A stretch of 64,000 nt of DNA, from positions 372,001-436,000 of the forward strand of contig SEMN01000008.1 in the NCBI GenBank assembly GCA_005408345.1, given 5' to 3'. Of this stretch, positions 9,748 to 23,290 are shown piece by piece; the stretch's first letter is position 1; each line of letters opens with the position of its first letter. Position numbers and translations under genes: made by a program. The DNA is from Macquaria australasica (taxonomy: Eukaryota; Chordata; Actinopteri; Centrarchiformes; Percichthyidae). The notes under the pieces are model-generated. The model did not search any database, was not told the DNA's origin, and was given only the letters and a program-made list of their open reading frames with translations.

Positions 9748-12700
9748 TATGTGTCAGCACAGCAGGGAGCCTTAAGGTAGGACAGTGCACTCTCCGGTCA
9801 CAAGAGTAAGCAAGAGACAATAGCCTGGCTCCGTAGTGATTTTCATTTGGAAAGTTTCAGGCATGAGGGTGGGATCACAGCTAACTGTGGTGGGTCTGCA
9901 GATTAGAGGAAAAAGCAGACGGAGGCATCAAATCATTTTTGATGAGAAGCACTCTTCCTTCTCTAGTCTACCTTTTTCTTTTAGCTTTTGTTAGAGGGGT
10001 GGGGGTGTTGTCATGGAAACTGCCCCTTGTAATGACACCACCCATAGCTCCACCATTATCGTGACCATTATGGGATTAGATGGCATCACAGGGGGGCAAC
10101 TTGGCGTGCTTGGAGCCCCTTGATTCATTTATCAGCTCAGAAGCATTCAGCAGTGCCTCTACTTGCTAGGGTAAATTATGATAACACAGACGGAGGCAAC
10201 TAGCTTGTTTCACTCTGATTAAGGCGATGAGAGGGGTATGTGAGATAAAGATCAATGTCACCTGGACATCTTAAAGCAAATCCTGTGGACCATCTTTCCA
10301 AATAATGATAGAAACTGAGGTATAGATCTTAAAATAGCAAAAAGTAGAGAAGATCGTATAGGTTGTAATTAAACAAATCTTTCCAGATCTCAGGCAAGGA
10401 TACAGGTTCTCCCATTTTTGGAAAGTGAATGTTTCAATTGACAAGGTGGAACACAGCTACTGATGTCTGTGTCATGATGCCAAGCTGCTGTTTCAAAAGA
10501 GCTTGGAGGTAACACATAAATAAGTAAGCTGTTCAATGCTGCTTAATTTGGTACGGCTTCAAAAACAATTGATTCCCTGTGATCTCTTTTTAACGCCTCA
10601 TGCGTGTCTGCGATTGTATGTGTGTGCATGTGTGTATAACAGTCATAAGCTTGTGATCCGAGCTTAACTGTACAACCTTGGCCTCCATAAAAGTTCACCA
10701 GCCCACTTCCCAAGGACAAGCTCCTAAAACACAACTGCAGCCTCCGATAACGCCTTAGTCTCCCGTTCTCTTTGTTTCACACACATAAAAAAGATGAAAG
10801 AATTCCCCTCCAAAACTAATTTTTTTATCATCCTCTACCTCTGGGGAGTAAAATTTCTGCCTGTTTTATTAACTGGAGAGGGTGTGAGAAAAAAAAAATA
10901 AAACCAAGACAAAACTCCCCAAGTGTAAAAATCTAATGACACAGTTAAAAACTGAAGCCGTCTTTTTCTCTCTCTTGGATGCAGGCAGAAGCTTTGAAAT
11001 GGCAGCCTGTCACAACTAAGGCTTGTGGGATGGTGTTCACAAGCCTGTTCCACTGTTCTTTCTCTCCCTGGTCTTCTCCCAGACACTTCAATACATCTTT
11101 TTCATGCATGCATCAGTGTTTCTATCAGGCAGGTCCAGAATAAAACAAAGTTGCTGGGTTTAAACCAAGCTATTTATACATTTAAAAAAAAAAAGCTTGA
11201 CAGTTGAGTAGTGCCAAACTCATAAGCGCAGTAGCCATGGCATTATTTTAGTGGCTGAGCAGGTGCAGTGAGTGGTCCGCTGTGGCAGTGGGGAAAAGTC
11301 AGGAGAAACAGTAAAAAAAACAACAACAACCAAAACATGAATAATTCTTTCTAATCAAGGATTCTGCTCTGCCAGTGTGCACTCAGCTCTGTTTCTGTAC
11401 CATGACGACAGTCGTGAGGACTGGATTCTGGGTGTCACCTCAGTCTGTATCCTCTCCTGCCAGCCGCCGTGTAACTTTTCTATTTTAATTAGTGTGGTAT
11501 TTTAATGGCACGGCCCCGCTTCAGGACTCGAAGGGGATTACTTCAGGTTAGGCCACACTGTGTCAACTCGCCCCAGACGAGGCACGGCCATGTCAGGAAT
11601 TGATAGGACACGTTCCTCTGATGTCCTGATATCGGCTTCCCTGTCTGCCTGAAGTATGATTATTGCCCACTTAGTGGTGTTATCTGACAGGTGAAGCGGC
11701 GAGGACGCCACAGTGTAACTGTAAGCTAAACAACCCCTCGTTAGGTCGACGTGATGGCACAGCAAGCCCCTGCAGTAATCTGGCTGTGATTGTGTGGTTG
11801 CTGCACTGAGCAGGCGTACACTGTTAACCCCCCGTAACATGTCGGTGAAATACTGGGAGATTATTTTGGGGAGAGCTTCCTCCCATCTCCACTCAGCTCA
11901 TACATATGTTAATTGGACTTTTCCCCTCAGGTCCGTGTGCAATTCCAAATCGTTCCCTGTATTATGCAGGGCAGTGAATCAGTGTAATCCAGGTGATGCT
12001 TGCAGTGGCCAACTGGCAGGGAGAATCACCTACAACTGCAACCCATTACAACACAGAACTCCAATGGGGCGCAGCCAATCTGCAGCAAGCCCCGCCTTCC
12101 GTGTTTCTTCACCTGCAGGGCTTTGATCCGACTCCCTTTGCCTCCCTCGCATTAAAAACATTTATGTATCATATTAGTCGAGGGAAAGGGAGGTGCAGAG
12201 AAAAGGCTATATTAGCATACAGCAAAAGGCATACCCGCAGGCTGTGTCTGTCTACCACTGAATACTTATCACAGACAGAAGGTGAATCGAAGCCTCTCTG
12301 TGCATTTACAACTAAGAACATGCTGCTCTTCAAAATGGAGACAAGAAAAAACAGCGTGGGGAAAGAAGAAAGACAAGCTGGGATCCCTGATCTTGTGACA
12401 TGTATCTATCAGACAAGAGACAACGTCTAAACACTGTTTGTCTAATCCAAACAAGTGATTTTTATCATTGGGGTGTGTGTGCCACAGGAAGTTTCAAAAT
12501 GATTTTGAAGATTTCTCAGATTGATTGAAAAAGAAAGCGTTAGTTAAAATGGAATGACAAAGCTCAACATTTAGTCAGGAGCTACAGCATGAGGAGGGGC
12601 TCATAGGAAACAGGATATTAAATGACAAATGTAGAAATTGGAAGAACTGCGTGGTTGATCACAGCCCAGCGGTATCCAACACCTACAATGCCTCGAGTCA

Positions 12701-13135
12701 CTTCTGACACCCTATTGACCCACATTTCTCTGCAATTTCTGTACGATGACAGCCTGCGGCCCGCAGTAAGTGGACCAGCGGTCCCTGGCTGCTGTCAATC
12801 TGGCTCCCACGGCACTTCCTCTAATTAACTTGATTAGGAAAAACAGCACTGGTGATCTCTGGCTGACTTACATACTCAAGCGCCATGACTGTTTGTGAGT
12901 CCAATCACTGCAGCCGGCGGAGATGCTAATCAAATAAACATGCAAATGATAAAATATTCGACACAGAGTCTTGACACCTAAGGTGACTGATTTTCCTTTC
13001 CTGCTTTGCAGAGCTCTTTGTCAATGACAATATGTCTGCCGCTGAGTGATTTTGTGTTAACCTCCGGAGGCGACAGGCAACACATTTCAAGCAACTCGCT
13101 CGCACTTGTATGAGTTTTTCGGCGCTTGCAATCAT

Positions 13136-13155
13136 GCACACACACACACACACAC
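13136..13155. repeat. (CA)n microsatellite
   Basis: A pure AC run of 20 bases. Confidence 0.95.
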
Positions 13156-13904
13156 GGCTGTGTACACATAAAATGACAAAAGAGCTGTGAATAAAGAATT
13201 GCTGACTGAAAAACTAGCTCTTTCATTTGTTTATTCCTAGTTTGCATGCCAACGTGTTCCCCTCAGACTGTCTGTTTTAGTCTGTTTTACAAAATTATCC
13301 TCCTCTACGCTCATAAAAGCCACACTGCTGCTTGTATTTCTATTTTATGAACACCCTAACTACCAATTTAGAAACCTTCCACTTTCTGTTGTACTAATAC
13401 CAGACATGAGGCCAGTACATCAACAGGCTCCAGGGAGTTACGGTGAGCCACCTCACACTCCTGCTTCCATTGATTCAAAGTACTAAAAAAAAAAACATCT
13501 GGGCAGAAAGTGAGCAGTGATACAACTTAGAAGGTTTAATTAAACATTTTTATTATAAGAGAAATTAATTTTCAGTCTGGCTTTCTGATATTAAATAAAT
13601 AGACTTAATTTGAAGCTTAACAGTTTGAAGGACTAGAATTGTGTTGACGAGCCTTTATAAAGGCATCCCAAAGATGTCCTTTTGCACATGGTGAGGATAA
13701 ACTATATCCTAACATACTTATCATAACATTTCTGCTACAGTGGCCCATGCTGCATGCACACTTTCTTGTTTAGTTTGTGCTGGTATCCTGCTGTGCTGAC
13801 ATCATATGGTAAGGAGAGGAAAAACAGGACTTCATTGCTTCGCTCTAAAAATATTCTTTATGTGTTCCACGCTGTGAAACTTCCAATCGACACAAACTGT
13901 ATGG

Positions 13905-13964
13905 ATTTACAATCAATTATAAATTAACCACAGCATTTACAATCAATTATAAATTAACCACAGC
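13905..13964. repeat. perfect 30-bp tandem duplication
   Basis: A 30-base unit beginning atttacaatcaattat and ending ccacagc occurs twice head to tail with no mismatch, indicating a recent local duplication. Confidence 0.95.
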
Positions 13965-14712
13965 AGATAGGTAGTGTGAGGTTGAAATTATGTTTCAGTC
14001 AAAAGAACTGCAACATGGTAAAAGCTCTATGCTAAGTAGACGCAATCATCACTATGGCAAACATGAGGAAAATAAAATCCAGAGTAAAAAAACAACTGAT
14101 GACCTTTTTTAACAGTGGATGCGTAAGCAGTTGTGTCATCTCATCAGCTTGTCTGGGGATGACACACATCCTCTCTTCCTCCAGCGTCACCAGGCTCTTA
14201 TTATATTCTATCAGAATCCAAGGCTGCAGACCTATTTACCCTCCTTCCCAGCAGCCCGCTCTGATTCACTTCCAGCAAATCCTTCACAGGCTCATGTGTT
14301 CTTGGACGTCTTGAAGATTTGTAACGCCGCCTGGACGCAAGTTAATCAGCTGAACACCACGTGGTGTCTGCATGTCTAAATTGAAGAGCTTTAGATATCA
14401 ATCAAATTGTTTTCTGGGGAGGACAGCAGTCAGGACATTACTGACATGTGGGTTCTTTGCATGACCATTCTTTGTGGAGGCCAGCACTGGCAGGGGAGGG
14501 GTGACATTACGCGCTGTCACCCACATGAAAAGAGATTTACGACGGTGTCAGAACTGAACTATTTCATCCGTTTGACAGCTGGCAGGGCAATCGATCACCC
14601 CGCCCCACACAGCCAATGAAATGAAGAAAGAGATCATTATTTATCAAATAATGATAATTTAATATATCAAACTCTTCCTTTTCAGATATATGAAACTTCG
14701 TCTGAAGTCATG

Positions 14713-14714
<2 letters not shown>

Positions 14715-14755
<41 letters not shown>
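14715..14755. repeat. (GT)n microsatellite
   Basis: A pure TG run of 41 bases on the plus strand. Confidence 0.97.
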
Positions 14756-14757
<2 letters not shown>

Positions 14758-16419
14758 CACGATGACACAGCGGTCATTGTGCAGTCGTCTTTTGACACTG
14801 TCAGTCAGTCAGAGCACAAGCACAATAGAGCACAATGGAAGTGTGTATCTCACACTGTGTGTGTTCCTGCTCCGTGATCAGTGTGGGCTATTGATTGATC
14901 TATAGATAGAAAGACACACACACACACACACTCACTGCGTCCATCCCTTGGTTGTCTGTCAGGGTTGTAAATATCTTAAATCTTTTGGGCAGTGCTATTA
15001 TAGAGACGGACCTCTATCTAATCTGGACTCAGTCCTACTAACACACTGGCAGTAAAAAACATCGACAGGACATGAGAGACAGAGAAAGAAAGAAAGAAAG
15101 TAAGTTCTAACATGTGCATGGACACACACACAAACACACACCTTGCATGCATATCATCTGTCTGATTAAACCAAGAGTCTCTGTGGGCACCTACGCTTGC
15201 CTCTTTTGATGTTTAATTAAAACTGAATCGGGGGTGGGGTGGTGGTGGTGGTGTTGGGGGGTGCTCTGTTTTGAAAAATATGCAAATGTCAATAAAAATG
15301 CATTAAAGAAACATACTACCAGTCGCTGACGGCTGCGATGCGCAGGGGAAGGGAGGAAGGATGAAGAGAGAGAAAGAAAGTAAAATAACTAAACAAATGG
15401 GGGGGGGGGGCTGAGATGCCATTTGCCAGAAATAATGAAACAGAGCAAAACACATAAGAGCTTGTGCTGCCATTTCCACTACTTAATATATGCACAGCTC
15501 AGACGGCTCAATAATGCTAATGAGTGCTGGTGCCTCCTGATGCTGACAACTGGAGATACCTTCTGTATTTAGCTCCACCCCAACACCTGGAGGATGGACA
15601 GATCTCTCTCGACCTCTGTCACAACAACAATGAAAATGTGGACAGCAGCTCTGGACATTATTTCTGGGTTATCGGGTTGTGATGGGAAACAACAAAAAAT
15701 GCTTCTAATTCAGAAGGCGATTCACCTAAGATAAGGCACTCAAATCACCTTCAAAAAGTACTAGAGAGGCGCTCGGTCAAATAAACTGTATATGTCATGC
15801 CTTGAAATACACATTTAGAAAAATCCAATCCAAGAAGGAAGTACACCCAAGTCAGAAGGTGTTAAGCACACATCAATGTCAAAAATGAACGAGCCAGGCA
15901 AAACGTAATTTTTTCAAAAATATGCATGGGTTTAAAGGGGCATCCATTAAAAACTGTACTTTTGACAGGAAAATAAATCAGATTTCAATGTGTATGAGTG
16001 GAGATGTATAAAAAAAACACCATTAGTTTTAAGTGAGAAAATATTGTAATTTGGATGAATCTGGCATTTAAAATTGGGCTATGATCCTATTTAATCATTT
16101 ATGTCAAATTAACACATTTGTTGAAGTGTGTGCAACTCATGAATGGATACCAATAGTTGCTTCCAATTTGGATTCAGATTAGAAACTCATAAGCTAACAA
16201 ATCTCTTATTGAACCGTTGATCTCTCTTAATTCTTCTTTTATTAGCAAAGAGCAATTTACAATACATTCAGGTAGCTGGCTTCTTAGTTTCACCAGACAG
16301 AACGTTGATATTGGGCTATTTTGCAAAACCCCGGATTGCATTCAATGACAATGTTTTTTAACGTTCAATGCTAACGTTTTAAAAATAATGTATTTTTACA
16401 ATATCTGTGCATGGCAACT

Positions 16420-16550
16420 ATGACATGGTTAAGCTGAGGGAAAGACTGTAATTTTGGCAAGTAAACTATGGCTAAGATATGGTTAAGGTTAGGCAACTAA
16501 AAAACTTAAGGTTAAGGAAAGATTCTGGTTACGGTTAAAAAGATTACACA
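16420..16550. repeat. dispersed 'ggttaagg/ctaaacctaacc' repeat, diverged copy
   Basis: This stretch has recurrent ggttaagg, ggttagg and tatggttaa motifs. It resembles the inverse complement of the stretch at 58960-59090 (ctaaacctaactaag ... cctaaacctaacc). I recognise the wording as a widespread fish repeat but cannot name it. Confidence 0.5.
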
Positions 16551-18383
16551 TTAATTGTTGGTCTGCAACGGGACGCAAATTCCTGCATGTACGTTCAATG
16601 GGCTACATGCTCATCCACCACCCTGACCTCCACCCCATACCTTCTGCCTTGCTACATAAGAGACAAACTACTTCCTGCATTGGCACTGGACACTGGTAAT
16701 GGATGCAATGGATGCAAAATTGGCCAATATTGACATCATTCCTAGAGTGTAGACAACTCTGACTGTTGCTTTGCTGCTTAAAATGGAAAACGTCACCAGC
16801 TGCAGATGATGTGAGCTGTATCTAATTGCTGTAAGTAACTTGCCCAAACATCAGAAATGATCTCTTGGCTGTTGACTACATAGTGAATATGCTCTCTGCT
16901 AGCCAGTGTCTCAGCCAAAGATCAAGTGAAATGATCTTGCTGGTCGGGTTATGTCAATTTTAGGTGTTGAGATCTTCCAGCTTAACTATAATACATTTCA
17001 TACCAGCGATTTGAGCTCATCAACTGGTGAAACATGTGTGCAAAAGTAAGTGGACTACACCTGTTATTTCAGTGTGTCAGATACATATTTAATCAACATA
17101 TCACATCTACTCATCTCATTTTCAGGTTTCAGCTACATGTAGTGAACACTAATTTGGCTACAAAACTGTAATCTACATAGTTCTACCTTCTCAGTCAGCA
17201 AAGGTGGTTCAAGATGTTGCCTGAACCGGTTTTAGCTAAGTTATTTTTAACTTTAGTTACTTTCAATTGTTGAAAAGTAAAGCTAAAAGGATTGGATATA
17301 AGGGATTCCAAAGAACTCTGCAGTCGAACTCCGACCGTAGTGCACCTTTTATGCTTTGTGGATTCATCGGGCAGTTTCAAGCTTTTATGAGATAGTCCTG
17401 ATGATGGAGAGAGGGATTGTTTGGGAAGCAGTAAGGTTAGGAGCTGGCGTGCACTACTGCATGCAGTAAGAAAGGAGTCAGAGGTGAGCAGTGGTTAGGC
17501 AGGTAGGAACAGGAGAAGCGTTTTTTAGTTAGACAGGAAATAAAACACAAAGATCAGGGAGAGAGGACGACTTATCCAACCTCACAGATTACATCTTTGC
17601 AGGAGGGTGAACAGAAGAAAAGGACATTAAAGACACAAAGAGACACACAGAGACACAAAGAGTGAGAAGAAAAAGACAGCAGTACAAGACCCCTCCTGTT
17701 AGGTCCTTTCGGAGCGAGGGGAAGGACTTCACCCCTCAGAGTCCGCCTGATGAGGTCGCCCACTGGGTGACCCCACTTTCCACCTGCAGCCAGACAGCCA
17801 GGAAGATGGCCACATGGACAAAGACAGACAGACAGACTGACTGACGCACTGAAACAAGAAAGAATAGCTTTTTTTATACAAGAAAAAGCAACACACAAGA
17901 CAAAGACAAAGCCAGAGGAAGAGCAAACGAGAAAAGCCACCGAAGTGGAAGACTGGCACTAGTGACGGTGTAGAAGACAGATAGTGGATGAATGAAACAT
18001 GAAGGTGGCGTTTCATTTTGGGTGTGTGTTTGAGATGGAGGGATGAAGCGTGGCAGGGATGAGGAGATGGATGGGAGGTGGACGAGTGGAGAAGTGAAGG
18101 CACGATTTTTAAAGGAAGGCACACGCGTTCTGTCGGTTTGAGTTACCCCAATCCCCCTTCAGAGCGCATCACCGAACCATTTCAGACACTTTTCAGTAAA
18201 GTTTAAAGTATAGATATACATACGGTTAGCCTAGAAGAAACAGAAGGAAAAACACATTGACTATGCATTAAAATAGCAGAGAAAGACATAGAACGAGAGA
18301 GGAATTGAGAGGAAACAGCATTAGTCCTTGTAGAGCTCCAAAGGAGCCATCAATACTCTTTCCCATCCTCCAGCTCCACTCAC

Positions 18384-18590
18384 CACAGGGCCCTGGGTGC
18401 TTGATGGGGATGAGGGTCTTGCTCAGACACTCCGCCTTGCGCCGGACGCAGTCGTTGGTGTAGGTGTGGCCGTCCTTGCCGCACATGGGCTTGTAGGTGC
18501 CGTCACACTCGATGGGATCACAGGAGCAGCGGGCGTTCAGCTGTTCCACTAGACACACAGAGTTGAAGAGGCACTCCTCCTTACAGCCCT
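18384..18590 (-). CDS. agrn: agrin exon encoding FS/Kazal module 4
   Basis: This 207-bp exon is phase 1-1. The acceptor is ccttcctccag and the donor is G|gtgagtggag. With the split G|AG codon it reads EGCKEECLFNSVC, then LNARCSCDPIECDGTYKPMCGKDGHTYTNDC, RRKAEC and a final HPGPC. All ten cysteines are present. The C-S-C-D-x-x-x-C-D-G-x-Y spacing and the GKDGHTY variant of the usual GSDG loop fit agrin FS4. The exon lies between a 10.2-kb intron (to FS5) and a 3.3-kb intron (from FS3). Confidence 0.95.
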
Positions 18591-21500
18591 CTGGAGGAAG
18601 GAGGTGGACAGAACAAAGGAAATTAATCTACAATCTTTGGATTGGCTATTCCTGCTTGGTATTATTTAGAGTTAACCTAACGCTAACCCACTTTCAGACT
18701 CATCAAACCCTGCAGTAACCTCTCATACCATCTGCATTCATTATATTTCTCCACTCAGTTCTTCAGGTTTTTTCCTTCCATTTGTGATCCATCTGTATAG
18801 ACACCGAGGCTTTTTAGAGATGCCAATTTTGTAACAGTGTGGCAGACTGATCACCATAGAAAGGACAACAGAAGTACTCAGCAAGCGCAAAAAACAACAT
18901 TTCAAGCTAGGAAAGTGTGGAACTGATTGTTCTTCCTGCTGTGTGACACTGCTGGTCCAACCATGGGGAAATAAATCCGTTTTCATCCAAACAGTAATTA
19001 CTTGTTAGGGTGGACTGATGTCACTGGTAGTGCGTGTAAAAGCTTTTCTTTCAGCAGCAGAGGTTAAGACTTTTTCAGAAATACATGAAATTGTTTTAAC
19101 AACACTTCTGAAATGAATATGTGTTAGTTAATTAAGTATTAATATAATAAGCAGTCATTCTAAGAAGAATCAAGCCGAACAAATCAGCCAAAAGATTGCA
19201 GGTTGACAGATACAAAACTGGTCATACAAAACAGAACTAGTAACGTTTTAGCATTTATTAGTTTCTGTTCATTTTGAGTGTTCATTATTTCATTGGTCCG
19301 TTCATTCAAAACACATTAGGTGAGCAGTTAATTTGTTTACTTCATATTTAGAAAAGTAACATTCATGTTTTTTGCTGAACTTAAGGTGAATCCTCTGAAG
19401 CCTGGAGAGTAATTTATCATTGTGACGGAAATGATTGTTCTTGCCACACAAGGGACTGGATCACAAAAAAGTGAAAATACTAGATTTGATTGAAATGCAG
19501 TAGTTTTAGTTTCGGTTCAGGATAATATTATTTCTATTTCAGTTCAGACAAGTGTTTTTTCTACATTTCCCCTAACTTCTATTCTATTCTATTCTATTCT
19601 ATTCTATTGTGATTGGGTGCTGTCAATATATGTTCTTTGGTCATGTAACCCATGACACTGACTGGAGATCAGGTTTGCCAGGCTCCGATCTAACTAACAA
19701 TAAAGTTCCACAATAACTTTAATAAAATTGGGGAACTCAAACTCAAGAATTTAATATTAGGGTCAAGTTAAAGTCTAAACTCTTTTATTCATTACATTTT
19801 GACTCACTAAGCAGAAATCTACTGCGGAAATTAAGAAAAAAGAAAGAAACACTGGTAATGTGAAATGGCAAATTTGCCATTGAAGTGAGAAAATCCAATT
19901 TGAAGCAGGCCTCTGTTCTGGAGGCGCTCACTAGGCTTCGAATTTATTTCATTCCTGATCAGTGGATCAAATTTGTACAGCAATTCAATTCCTTCTTCTC
20001 TTTTCTTTAAAAGCCTGTCATGCCACACTTAATTACATCACTGCTATATGAGCGAGAGGGCTACAAGGATGTGCAATGTCATGGTTACAAGTCAAAATGG
20101 CCATTTTCATTAGATACCAATTTGTAATTTGCTTAGGGATATGATTTCATGGATCTCTGTTTCAAATTGAATTATTCTTTCATTTGAAAAAGGCGTAGCA
20201 GAAAAGGGGGAAAAAAACGTTCATCCACTTGCTCACACACATGCACATATCCGCACACATACACGCAACACAAACTCAACGCTACTCAACGGATTTGTGC
20301 AATTTTAAGCCCCTCACTCTCCTTCATCAGCCTGTCAAGCAGAGCAAACGGGAGAACCAGGGTGTGTCAAAGAAGTGTGTGTCAGCCTTCATAGTTGACT
20401 GTACCAAAGGGCGTTCTGCAGTGATCTATTCTTGTCTTTGGCCTTGTCAGGGGTCTCAGTAAATGGGTGGGGGTCTCCGCACATCACTGTCATTCACCAA
20501 CACAGCTGTGGCTTTGCGAGGCGCCGCCGACAACACAGCGGGAAAATTGGATTTCCTCCGATGGCTATCAGACATACAGTAAAAGCTGACAGCTCTTTGT
20601 TGACTAAGGCTTAAACCCCCTGTTCTAATATCACAGATAACAGCCCTTGAGGCTCTTATCAGGCTGGAGGAAGCTATTGCTAGCATGGATACAGTACAGA
20701 CCCCGAGACCTCAGAGTCATTTATCTCTGTGCCATGCAGTGGAATACAGTTACAGGGTTAGATTTTAATGCTAGTTCACCTACACCTGTTCACATTTTAG
20801 GAAGAAATCATGTGAAATATGTGAATGTGTGCATATATGATACTGTGATGCAGATGTTTTGTGACTTTTGCTTTCTATCTGTTGCGTTTTTGCCAAGCCA
20901 TTTCGTTTCACCCTTTAAAACCCATCCCAACTTTTGGGGGTGGTTTGCTTTAATTAAAATATGGACTACTTTTGTTTAGTAGACCCTGCGATGAATTGGG
21001 ACACAATGTTTTCAAGAATTTAGTACATTGTTGGATTGCCAAACTGCTTTGAAGATCAGCAGACATAATACTTTGAAGGTTTCAGCTGTGCACTCTCCCG
21101 AGAATTGCACCGGGATTATTTTTACAACAGGGCATTCTTTTTGAAAATGATCTCACCTGTTGTTACATATATAACGTGTTCACATTCGTGTAACATTTCA
21201 TACTAGCAGTCTGCCAACATTCTACAGTGCTAGTGTCCTGCAGGTGGAACAGTGGGTGATAAAAGATTAAATCTAGGACAATTATGGGGTGTGCACCTAT
21301 CTGCTATGGGTGAGGTGTGAGGCCATGGACAGTATTTATCTGGTTGTGGCTATCATGGTGAGGCTGGTGGCCACAGCACAGTAAAATCACGGCTACAACA
21401 ACAAAGACAAGTCAGGAAAAAATAAAAAGAACAGGAGGACATCATCAAGGAGTTGACTGATTCAGCAGGAGGGCCATAAGGCAAAAAAAGGCAAACGTTA

Positions 21501-21903
21501 CATTGCTACTTGTCTTACATATTTTATCATATGTCGATGTAATCTTTAGCTGTAATTTTGTCTTGACACATCTTGCCTTCCTTAGGATAATAAGAAGAAG
21601 GGGGCAAGATGTATTGAAATGCTAACCCATACGCTGTAGAACCTAAAATAAAAAGTCTTCATTGACTTTCCCCTACATCCTTTTCTATCAACCTACCTGC
21701 AAGCCAGCACCTCACTAGAAAACATGCATTTTTCTTCAGCAGCCATTGCCAAATTTACTACTACATTTTTACATACTATTTTATCCAATATGTTTTAGCC
21801 CTCAATTCTCTGAATCTGATTCTAAAAGTAGCATTTAGTGTGATCCCAGTTGAATCTCTCTTAGATTTCAGTTCCTGCTAAAGGCCACAAAGCTCGCCCT
21901 TAC
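18591..21903 (-). other. intron between FS3 and FS4 (3,313 bp)
   Basis: A GT-AG phase-1 intron. It contains a (TTCTA)n microsatellite (19577-19608) and a compositionally complex block at about 20440-20680. No coding module or recognised transposon was found. Confidence 0.82.
19577..19608. repeat. (TTCTA)n microsatellite
   Basis: About six consecutive pentanucleotide units (ttcta/tctat). Confidence 0.92.
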
Positions 21904-22128
21904 CCAGCCTTCTGCACCGTCCTGCATGAATCTTCCTGAGCTTGATGCCTTTCTGCATGCCCATTGCTGTCATGGTGCACTCGCTGGGGTAGGTTTCGCC
22001 GTCGCTGGCACACAGAGGCTCATTACCAGGGGGGCACGACTCCGGCAGGCCAAAGATGAGGGGCTGGCGGGTGAAAGCGTCCACCAAGCACATTGTGTTC
22101 AGACTGTTCTCATTGTCTTTACACGGGT
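21904..22128 (-). CDS. agrn: agrin exon encoding atypical FS/Kazal module 3
   Basis: This 225-bp exon is phase 1-1. The acceptor is gtgtcttcacag and the donor is G|gtaaggg. The frame reads DPCKDNENSLNTMC, then FGLPESCPPGNEPLC, ASDGETYPSEC and a final HAGRC, followed by RRL-E. It has only six of the ten canonical FS cysteines. Those missing correspond to positions 2, 4, 5 and 9, with M-G-M at position 9. From memory, agrin FS3 in other vertebrates is similarly cysteine-poor, so this looks like an inherited feature and not decay. The reading frame and splice sites are intact. Confidence 0.93.
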
Positions 22129-22370
22129 CTGTGAAGACACGGACATTCATGAATGTTACAGGATGAGATGTGTCCTCGCTTAATTACCTCAAAACTGGCA
22201 ACTGTTCCTTCCAAAGTTAAGTTCCTGATAGAGCTTTGGTATGCCTGTTTTTAAACTGCAGTAAACAACAATATACCTGTAATATTTTTTTCAGGCCAAA
22301 TGATGCTCTCAGTATAGGTTGAATGAATTAACTTTTGCTTGTTTGACAATATTTGTTTTAGTAAATTCAG

Positions 22371-22430
22371 ACAGAAGAGAAGAGACGAGAAGAGAAGAGA
22401 AGAGAAGAGACTAAGAAAGGGAAGAGGGAC
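22371..22430. repeat. (AGAGA/AGAAG)n purine microsatellite
   Basis: Repeated agaag/agaga units on the plus strand, almost free of pyrimidines. Confidence 0.85.
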
Positions 22431-23179
22431 CAAAACAGTGACTGTCAAAATAGTCCATTTATGTCTACTACTCCCAAACGTGGAACAGACATTTTTGAGC
22501 ACCAGTTTTACCTCGAAAGATCTGGCAGTGCACCAGCTGCTGTCTATCAGCTGTAGCATGCTAGTCAGCTTAGCCCGATTAGCCAGGTTAGTCAAGCTCA
22601 CGTAGTGTCGCTGCCATCCGAATGGGAAACTCAAATGAGAGACCAGAGCTGGAGGATCCTCCCATGACATTTAGATTCACTGTATGGGAGCATTAGTTAC
22701 GGTTTCCCAGTTAGTGAAAATCGACAGTGATTAGTGTCAAACTGTATGCCGACATTGTTCAGCTGAAGTTGAGTATGTCTGTGGATACGCTTCAAACATG
22801 TTCATCTCTTCGACGACATCACCCGAATGTGTCGAGTAGCAGAACGAGACAAAACCAGACTGGAAGGCGAGTCCTTCTCCCCACAGCGTTCAGGCAGACT
22901 CAAACTGCAGATTCGGACGGTACCAATAATAACTAATGCTGCAGGAGTGTTTATCGTAGAGAATATGGAATTTACAATGTGCCTTCACGTGTGCATTTTA
23001 GTCAGTCTGTTGTGCTGCCCTGTATAAACGAGCGCAAGCTGCAGTTGTTCAGGAATGATCAACAGATCAGAGTCTTAAGATGGAGCAGTATTTGAATGCC
23101 TTAACTCTTACAGTAAGAATTATGGCCAATGAGCCACTTTTGAATGTTAAATTTTTCAAAATAAATGACAAAAATTTTA

Positions 23180-23290
23180 CTTTTTGGTCTCCCTGCTGTA
23201 CCGAAAATTTACCAAACCATGACCCCAAACCGAGGTATATACTGAACCGTGAATTTTGTGTACGGTTACACCCATATCCATCACTACTCC
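23180..23290. mobile_element. terminus of a hAT-like DNA transposon
   Basis: The stretch from ctgtaccgaaaatttacc through accgaggtatatactgaaccg to gtacggttacaccca, read on the minus strand, is the typical end of a fish hAT-like family (ggtgtaaccgtacacaaaattcacgg...). A matching opposite end was not identified upstream, so the extent of the element is unknown. Confidence 0.5.

Larger units (their letters stand above)
8222..18383 (-). other. intron between FS4 and FS5 (10,162 bp)
   Basis: A GT-AG phase-1 intron. It holds a TIR-bounded MITE (9173-9747), a (CA)n run (13136-13155), a tandem 30-bp duplication (13905-13964), a (GT)n run (14715-14755), a GGT-rich/G-run stretch (15230-15261 and 15400-15410) and a possible dispersed 'ggttaagg' repeat (16420-16550). 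The blocks 11460-12180 and 12620-12930 look compositionally complex. Nothing coding was supported. Confidence 0.8.

Noticed and set aside
11993..12430. 145-codon plus-strand frame
   Set aside because: No recognisable domain. It crosses ordinary intron sequence and no splice or promoter context supports it.
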